Positions 57,401-64,000 of a stretch of DNA of 64,000 nucleotides are shown here, in pieces (position 1 is the stretch's first letter; each line of letters opens with the position of its first letter). The DNA is from Leptoclinus maculatus. Lineage: Eukaryota > Chordata > Actinopteri > Perciformes > Stichaeidae. The position numbers and the translations under genes were made by a program. The DNA is taken from the NCBI GenBank assembly GCA_032191485.1, contig JAVDOI010000017.1, positions 316,001 through 380,000 of the forward strand, given 5' to 3'. The notes under the pieces were generated by a model that saw nothing but the letters and a program-made list of their open reading frames with translations, made no database searches and was not told where the DNA came from.

Positions 57401-60400
57401 GTTTTAAAGCGCTCCAAATTATGGATATTATGTGTTACAGTGTTTTTAATTTTAGGAGTGCGTTTGAGTGTCTGTGATCAGGTTTGAGGAATGTGCTGAG
57501 AGCGGGGGATGGAAGAAGTGGCTGGGTGAGGTGTCAACAGGTCAACAGCCAAGGAGGGGCTTATTGGACAATCGTGGGAGCTGATCGATAGGCTCAGGAA
57601 TGTAACTTTGGGGGAACAAAGAACTGTAAATCCTTTGAGAGATTCAGACTTCCTCCGCACCATGGGACAGACGGACCATTCTGTCCTGTGGTGTGAACGG
57701 GGCCTCATATTTCATGGAATATTATGTTTGTTTTGTTATTAATAGTGTGATTTGGTTTGTAACTGTTTTTATGTTTGTTGGATAATAAATCCATTAAGAT
57801 TTTGACTTAAACCTGCTGTTCTGTTTGGAGGCGATTGAGAGCACATGGCTGCAGGGAGGGGGGGCGATTTCTCTCTGTGTTCAAAAGTTATGGCCTTAAC
57901 AGATGTAATGTACTCTGTAAGCAGTGCAGTCAGTGGACCAGTTCTGTGGAAAGTAGCTGGAAGTCAGGAGCCTTTTAACACTGTAGTTTTCCCAGCGGCA
58001 GGGACCCAGTCCGTGTTGAGAATTCTAATAAGGCGGCGCTCTGTTGTCTGGTGGATGGGATCGCCTGCTGGAGGCTGACGGTGTGCTTGGAATGACTCGG
58101 TGGGGGGTGCAGGAGGGAGTGCAGGAGGATAAAGAGGGAGGGAGGGAGGAGGAGGAGGAGGAGGGAGGCATCACTCAGCAGATTTTCTACTGTGAGGGAG
58201 GTGCCACCGGGGGGGGGGGGGGGGGGGCCCTGCTCTTCACTAAGCCCCTCCTTCTACTCTGGCTGACTATTGAAGGAATTAATTCATTTCCATCCTACAA
58301 TCCCATCCTCCATTGGCTGAGGGGCTCGTTCCATGGCTCGACAGGGTAACCTGCTAGTATGGGCTGCTGTGATTGGTCGGGCTCAGCTGCAGTGAGGATG
58401 CAGCTTTCTGAAGGCTCTCTGCTGCATTTGTCCGGCTGCTGATACTGAAGCCAGCTAAGTCTGCTGCTGCCGTCATTGAATCATTCTCCACATGAGATAC
58501 TTTCAGTGTGGAATTCTACATTAAATGGAGAACTAATCATGCCTCAGAAGTGTATGACAAAAGTTAGATAGGAGCATTTAGTTATTATCTGCTTCTTCTG
58601 TTGCATGTCTGTGGACCTGAGCCTGGACGTCTTGTCAACTGAGTCATCTTTATGAGAAAAAGATCCAGAACCAAGATAAGACAGAGACACTGAGCTGGAG
58701 CAGTGAAGCGGAAGAAAGTGGAGGAGCCCTCTCTACTGTCCCACGTTGTCCTCCGCTCACCTTTCTGCTAGTTCAATTCTCTGATTTCAGCCAACAGAAA
58801 CCGTTAAGTGTCGTTTGAGTAGAGGGCAATCAACCAGACACCCTAAGCCCCAGTTTGAGGATGATGAAGACTTTCCTGTGCCAGAGCCTTTTTAGCAGGG
58901 TGCAGTGTAAGCCTGCCCAAACTCCGTTGCCAGGGGAAAAAGAGACGGAGGCTCCTGTGAACTGCAGAGAGCTGCAAGCTGGTCTCCAGGAAAACACTGC
59001 AGACTCCCCTGACTGTAAAAACATCAGCAGGAGTAGTGTTGCTCCAAAGAAGACCACAGTATTCATTATGATGACACCACCTCCAGATCAGGTAGGATAG
59101 AGCAGGTGGATTGACCTCTGACTTTTATATCCAGCACCATCAAGTCAGGGATTTAAAAAATGATTGATACGTTTTAGGGGCGTTCATGGTCCTAATTGCG
59201 TGAAAGCCCCTCACTGAGCTGACCTCAGTGTTGTTAACCTGTACTGACCCAGTGTCGGCTCACTCAGCTAAAGGCTCTCCCAGAAAAAAGACAGCCCTTC
59301 ACTTTGACATCGACTCTTGGTCTCGTAGCAGCTCCACTGGCGCTGCTATGAGATAGTGCCTTGCCTTGCTCATGAGTACCTCAGTTTTTTTCTTACCTCA
59401 ACACAGTTTTATCAGTCAGTTCAGAGCAGTCAATACAAACTGAGAAAGTGCCGTTGCTTACAGTTTAATGTCCTATGATTAAGTGTGCTACTGCTGCACA
59501 TGGAAACGCATTTGCTTCCATCTTATTTAGTCCCTTAGTGCAAATCGTTGTTTCACTGGTGCATAACTGCAGTTAAAGGCATTGGAAACATTCATTGAAA
59601 GCTGTTCTGAAATGGATGGATGAGTGAGAATGATTTGACATTTAGAGGTAAAGGCCACTGCAACCAACACTATGAGATGTAATAGATGTGAGTAACTCAT
59701 TCATTTCACTGTTTCTCTCTTTACTGCTTAATGTCCAACTTAAAGACTATTCAGCTTTTGGTCTGCTCACCAGCAGCAGAGTATCAAGTCAATGATGCTG
59801 CTTACTGCTCACAGGGGCAAATTCACTGTAAACTATGCACACCATTCTGAAAAATTGCATGTTAGTATGGAATTGTGGACGCAGCCCAAGACTTCAGACC
59901 ACTTAACTGTGAGCACATTTCTATTTTTTTCACTCAGGAGAAATTCTAAATCCACTGAAATCTTTAGGACTTCCACTTCACGGACCAAAACTTCCCCATA
60001 GAAACTAGCCTGCAAGGGCCACCAAAACTAATTATTTTCACAATTTCAACCCTTTAAACGATGACACTATGTTGTTGAAATGAAACGACACAAAAATAAT
60101 TTCGGATCCGGGACCTTGTGACTTGAAATGTATCAATTGGGGAAATCAGTAGAGTGTAGACCTCCAGCTGTGTCTGCAACGACTGCTGTTGAATTGTGTG
60201 ATAGACCACATGTGTATCCGATGTGTCTTTCACTGGCATGTCTCACACAACAAATATGCTCTCAATTTAATTCAATTCAATCAACTTTATTTGTATCGCC
60301 CAATATATCAAATTTGCCAAAGAGGGCTTTACAATCTGATCATTTGACACTACAATAATACTATGAATGATAATATAACTGACAGGGTCCATTCTGCTGC

Positions 60401-62534
60401 TAGTACCTTTACCTTTGATACTCAAAAAAACTTGCTGCCAATACTTACATTACATACTTATACTAAAGTAACATTTTGAATACAAACTTGTACTTTTGAG
60501 GGTGTATTCATACTGTGCATCTTCCACATCTTACTTCTTCCACTACGGTAGTTGCATCACGATGCTCTGACTTTGAAAACAGATGTGAAGGACTAAAGCA
60601 TTGATAGTTGTTCAGTGACATGGTTCCCTCAAACTGTGGCCTATGGACTGGTCTCCATCCTGTGAGGTGCACATGGTTGTCTTATTTTTTCCACATGCTC
60701 AGGCAGCCTATAGGCAGCCTATTGCTCAGGTTCACTCTGTGAGAGACAAACATACATATTTCCTCTCTGGCCTGCACACCCAGCTGTTCCTTCCCTTCGG
60801 TAGCCATTTCCTGCTGGTAAGAGTATATTCATGCTCCAGCTAACTCTAATTCCCTGTAGAAATCCTTCCAGTTGGCTTGGCAGCTATATTGGCAGAAAGT
60901 GCCGTGGACTGTCTTCAGATCAGTAACAATCCAATGTGTGTGATGGCTGTAAAGTGGTCCAACCTGCAGGCTGAGTCAACAGTGCACAGATGGCACCCAC
61001 TGTCTGTCACATCACTCTGTCCACAAAGCTATAGGGCTGTTTTAGCTGCAAATTAGTTCAATGTTACAGTAAATACAGTAAATGCATCATGCTTACTGAA
61101 ATGTCTTGACATCACGTAAATACAAAAATTAACTGAGAATTAAGTCGCTCAAAGGTTTCTCTTCTCTCCTTCCAGAAAATAGTGAAAGCAGGAGACAAAG
61201 ACCTGGACGGACAGTTGGACTTTGAGGAGTTTGTTCATTATCTCAGAGACCACGAGAAGAAACTGCGGCTGGTCTTCAAGGGCCTGGACAAGAAGAACGA
61301 TGGTAAGGAATCCTGTTGTGTTTGATAACTTTGAGTCTGTCGTGTGGTGAGAACAGACGGAACCAATACGTTCTCTTCTGCTCAGACCCTTTGGCTCGAG
61401 CTCCGACAAAAGCAACCGCTGCGAGGACTCCGGCTCGACTCCATGACGTTCAGATGGACGGCATAGCGAGCAATTTGGCCTTTTGGTTTAATTATTTATT
61501 ATTATTTAATTAATTTAAGGATTGTCATTCTACAGTATGTATGATTGCGTTTTCCAAAAAGGTTTGGTGTATTTGTAATCCAGAGGGGTTAAAAAAAAGA
61601 AAAGAAACAAAGCTGAATATCCGAATACCAAAATTGAACACCGAATACCTACACAACAAACAAAGAAACAAAAAGTCGAATAATCAGGTCCAGCCAGAGT
61701 TGATTTCTAAATTTGTATTAAGGAAAGTAGTACCTAATATTGTCAAATGAAAGTACATTTCCCTCTGAGATGTAGTGCACTAGGAGTATTACTATATAAA
61801 ATGGAAATACTCAAGTAAACTACACGTACTTCAAAACTGTACTTGAATAGCCTAAGTGTACTTGGTTCTACTCCACCACTGTTATAACAAGAGCACAAAG
61901 GTGTTCTTACATATAGCCTCTTCAGTTTTGCTCTCAACGTGCACCAGATCGTTGCATTTAGCTTTAAAATATACTACGTATTCTTTAGTGAGTCTGGGCT
62001 GAAGATGCTAACTGTAGAACTAGCGCCTTAGCGACTTAAGGCGGTCCAAAAAAGCTGCCAGGGACTGCACACAGGAGAAAACACGGTGACGCACAAAGAT
62101 GACCCAGTTCCACTTCAAAGATGCGTTTGACCATTTATTCTTCCACAGAGCACATAAAATACACTGGGCACCATTAACCCAGTCATTAACTAGAAAATGT
62201 CCACTCAGGTGAACAGGTGAATGCAATCCCAGAAAACCACTACCATTACCGCATCCAAGCTCCAATGAAGACGCCCACCACCTATAATGACCACTGCAAT
62301 GAACTATACAATACTTGACATATGTGGCTCCTACCTCCCTTCACTTTAATTAGCAGGTGGCATCAAAGACACAATTCAATTTATTTCTAGAACCCAATAT
62401 CACAAATTAGCCTCAGAGGTCTTTACAATCTGTGCAGCGTACGACATCCTCCGTCTCCCCAAAACCCCTTTAACAGGGAAACCTCACCCAACTAATAAAC
62501 TGTACCCACACTGCACTGCTATGTTCACAGCTAT

Positions 62535-62572
<38 letters not shown>

Positions 62573-63264
62573 TCAGGTTGTGGCATGTTGATACATATCA
62601 GGCAGCAAGATCTGCCTTGTCTCCTTCTCCTAGGAGTACTTCTAATTTTGAGAGCTCATCAAAATCTACCGTTAACACATTAACGCCTTTTTCCGTGCTC
62701 TGACCTCACGCTCCATCTGTGGAGGCTCAAGCGCTACGGTGCCACGCTCATAAACAAAGCTCTACAGCTGATAACGCCGTCCCGACAGACAGAATCGTCA
62801 CAGAAGCACAGCGCCCAGGTCAACACTCTTACAGTAGCTCTGTCTGCACTTTGGCCGTAGTTTGCACTGTTGGCACTGTTAGGACTGTTAGATATGAGCC
62901 GCCGGGTCGCATCCTCATTTTGAGAGGCTATCAAAATGCTCCCAAGCTCGGTTCTTGCGCCTTTGATCTCTTCACAGGCTCGAGGTGAGATAACCCTGAT
63001 GACATGATTAGCGTCATTTTCTTAGACTTCACAAAGCTTCTCCGGCTCAGACACTATACAGTACAACTGTTTTGACGGGCAGAGTACTGCTCACTGTGAC
63101 TAGTAGACTGACTTCTAAGTGTAAAATCTGTGTTCATCTTTAATTAATACAAATTTTATTCATTTCTGTGGTGTAGGCCGGATCGACTCGCAAGAAATCA
63201 TGCAGTCTCTGCGTGACCTGGGAGTGAACATCTCTGAGGAGCAGGCAGAGAAGATCCTCAAGAG
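54461..63264 (+). CDS. slc25a25: calcium-binding mitochondrial ATP-Mg/Pi carrier SCaMC-2 (N-terminal part)
   Basis: SLC25A25 exchanges ATP-Mg for phosphate across the inner mitochondrial membrane; its N-terminal EF-hands make transport calcium-dependent. Visible exons on the plus strand are 54461-54772 (104 codons, phase 0), 61176-61302 (127 bp) and 63177-63264 (88 bp); all junctions are in frame, with GT donors. The first in-frame ATG, at 54461, is taken as the start. It opens a Gly/Pro-rich leader followed by CDICGGPEQEHRLKVLFQVLD. Three EF-hand loops are present: DVNGDGGICVND in exon 1, DKDLDGQLDFEE in exon 2, and DKKNDGRIDSQE split across exons 2 and 3. Exon 3 ends KILK plus two bases of the next codon. 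The fourth EF-hand and the three carrier repeats lie past 64000, so the gene is partial. An alternative first exon sits at 58861. Confidence 0.93.
54845..55105 (+). mobile_element. SINE-like repeat with tRNA box B-like head, slc25a25 intron 1
   Basis: The head contains cagttcgatccccgg (box B-like). The body has gatgtgtccttgggcaagac and gcaccttgcatggtagctcc, and the end is aagtacagtccatttaccat. It begins within 75 nt of the slc25a25 exon 1 donor. Confidence 0.7.
58209..58227. repeat. 19-nt G run after a GGA-rich purine tract
   Basis: Poly-G at 58209-58227 is preceded by gagggagg/aggagg repeats at 58135-58170. It lies about 630 nt upstream of the alternative slc25a25 first exon. Confidence 0.9.
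58861..59091 (+). CDS. slc25a25: alternative first exon of slc25a25
   Basis: ATG at 58861 opens 77 codons that end exactly at CAG before the donor GTAGGA (59092), in phase 0. The shared exon at 61176 starts in phase 0, so this exon can replace exon 1 without changing frame. The product would begin MMKTFLCQSLFSRVQC and end FIMMTPPPDQ before KIVKAGDKD. It lacks the first EF-hand. A human SLC25A25 isoform has, as I recall, a leader of similar length and shape. Support is structural; no transcript was seen. Confidence 0.7.
60267..60340. repeat. LINE-tail-like fragment
   Basis: tcaattcaatcaactttatt, then tcaaatttgcc and gggctttacaatctg, resembles the 3' end of a widespread fish LINE. A second, similar fragment lies at about 62370-62445. 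Confidence 0.5.
61749..61995. mobile_element. hAT-like dispersed repeat, copy B
   Basis: Homologous to 39806-40060 through its whole length: ctctgagatgtagtgcac, actcaagtaaactacacgta, ctccaccactg, then aacaagagcacaaaggtg and gcaccagatcgttgcattta. It sits in the slc25a25 intron between the exons at 61176 and 63177. Confidence 0.7.
62370..62445. repeat. LINE-tail-like fragment
   Basis: attcaatttatttctagaac, then caatatcacaaattagcctc and gtctttacaatctgtgcag, a common fish repeat terminus, related to 60267-60340. Confidence 0.5.
62537..62571. repeat. (GT)n microsatellite
   Basis: About 17 GT units in an slc25a25 intron. Confidence 0.95.
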
Positions 63265-63604
63265 GTGTGTGTGTGAGAGCATTGATGGATTCACAAATCT
63301 GTGTGTGTCAGGTGTTACATTGATGTTCTCCTTTTTCCTTCAATAATGTCTATTTTAACACAAACTGAATAAGTATAAATGAATCAGAATTCACTGCTGC
63401 AAACTTCCACAGCTTCAAACAACTGAGCCCGCTTCTTTTAGCTCAATAATAAACAGTAATGTTACTGTGCTGAGGTTTAATACAAATTACAAACTGTAAG
63501 TCACTTTATATTAAATGAATAACACACCGTACTTTCTAAAATCAGGAGTAAAACTAGGGCATCTAAAACAACATATTCACTCTGCAGTTCTTCTAAAATA
63601 AAGC

Positions 63605-63722
63605 AGCCTGTGTGCCTGTGTACCTGTGTACCTGTGTGCCTGTGTGCCTGTACCTGTGTGCCTGTGTGCCTGTGCCTGTGTGCCTGTGTGCCTGTGCCTG
63701 TACCTGTGTGCCTGTGCTCCAT
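63605..63722. repeat. (TGTGCC/TGTACC)n hexanucleotide array
   Basis: A run of about 20 units of TGTGCC with some TGTACC, in slc25a25 intron sequence past the exon ending at 63264. Cys-Val-Pro type ORFs here are artefacts. Confidence 0.93.
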
Positions 63723-64000
63723 TCAACACCATCACCTGCAACTATTCTGACCTTCAATCAAAACAAGCAACTCTGGCGTTCTGTGTGCCATCACCATTGT
63801 TTCCTGTGCTTGTGTTTGTGTGTCATGAAGCAGCGGGAAAGTCTATACATTATATTTATTATTTTATATGAAAGAGCCGTAACAAAACAATCTAGTTCAA
63901 TGTGTGTTACTGTAGCAGGCCTGCTAGCGCTAGCATGATCTCATGCTACTTTACAGAAAAGAAACTGTAAAATAATATCTTTCTTCAGTAATTTGCTAAG

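Noticed and set aside
57845..58349. Plus-strand ORFs (77 and 101 codons) upstream of the alternative slc25a25 exon
   Set aside because: They cross GGA-rich and poly-G tracts, have no known motif and do not join in phase to a neighbouring exon.
63605..63722. Short regularly repeated units that might suggest a CRISPR-like array
   Set aside because: They are contiguous hexamers without spacers, in a vertebrate intron.

Overview
This window is vertebrate nuclear DNA, most likely from a teleost fish (probably a spiny-rayed one). Genes are split into short exons with GT-AG introns. CA/TG microsatellites are frequent. The interspersed repeats are fish-type: a Ty3/gypsy LTR element, L2-like and Rex1-like LINEs, hAT-like and Harbinger-like MITEs, and tRNA-headed SINEs. 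Four protein genes can be built exon by exon, in the order dpm2 (-), fam102a/eeig1 (-), naif1 (-), slc25a25 (+, running off the right edge). The human 9q34.11 block DPM2-EEIG1-NAIF1-SLC25A25 has, as I recall it, the same order and orientation.

Layout. 1-7.5 kb is a transposon graveyard. A minus-strand Ty3/gypsy element enters from the left edge and ends in its 5' LTR at 3839-4262. That LTR abuts the interrupted open frame of a minus-strand L2/CR1-type LINE (4263-5860), so the gypsy element inserted into the LINE. A plus-strand L1/Tx1-like 3' end follows. 8.7-10.2 kb holds dispersed repeats and a well-preserved 718-bp inverted-repeat element (9515-10232) whose interior is a phased array of CCG-centred units spaced 10-11 bp apart. 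dpm2 occupies 12.26-14.30 kb. 15-20 kb holds a decayed LINE, a 699-bp MITE and hAT-like debris.

fam102a spans 22.85-43.4 kb: 11 coding exons (1176 bp including the stop) plus a probable 5' non-coding exon. Its introns carry LINE and SINE insertions, several CA repeats that touch splice sites, one probable GC-AG intron and a near-perfect hairpin. Between fam102a and naif1 lies about 5 kb with one curious short ORF that contains an internal duplication. naif1 (48.4-51.3 kb) has three coding exons; the middle one keeps frame if skipped and lies in a segment missing from a nearby duplicated block. slc25a25 starts at 54.46 kb, has a second candidate first exon at 58.86 kb, and its shared exons at 61.18 and 63.18 kb encode EF-hands. 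Its carrier domain lies beyond the window.

The genes are not an operon-like unit. dpm2 serves ER dolichol-phosphate-mannose synthesis, fam102a encodes an NT-C2-domain protein linked to RANK signalling, naif1 encodes a nuclear Myb-like protein derived from a Harbinger transposon, and slc25a25 encodes a calcium-gated mitochondrial ATP-Mg/Pi carrier. All coordinates come from reading the sequence by eye; no search or alignment program was run.
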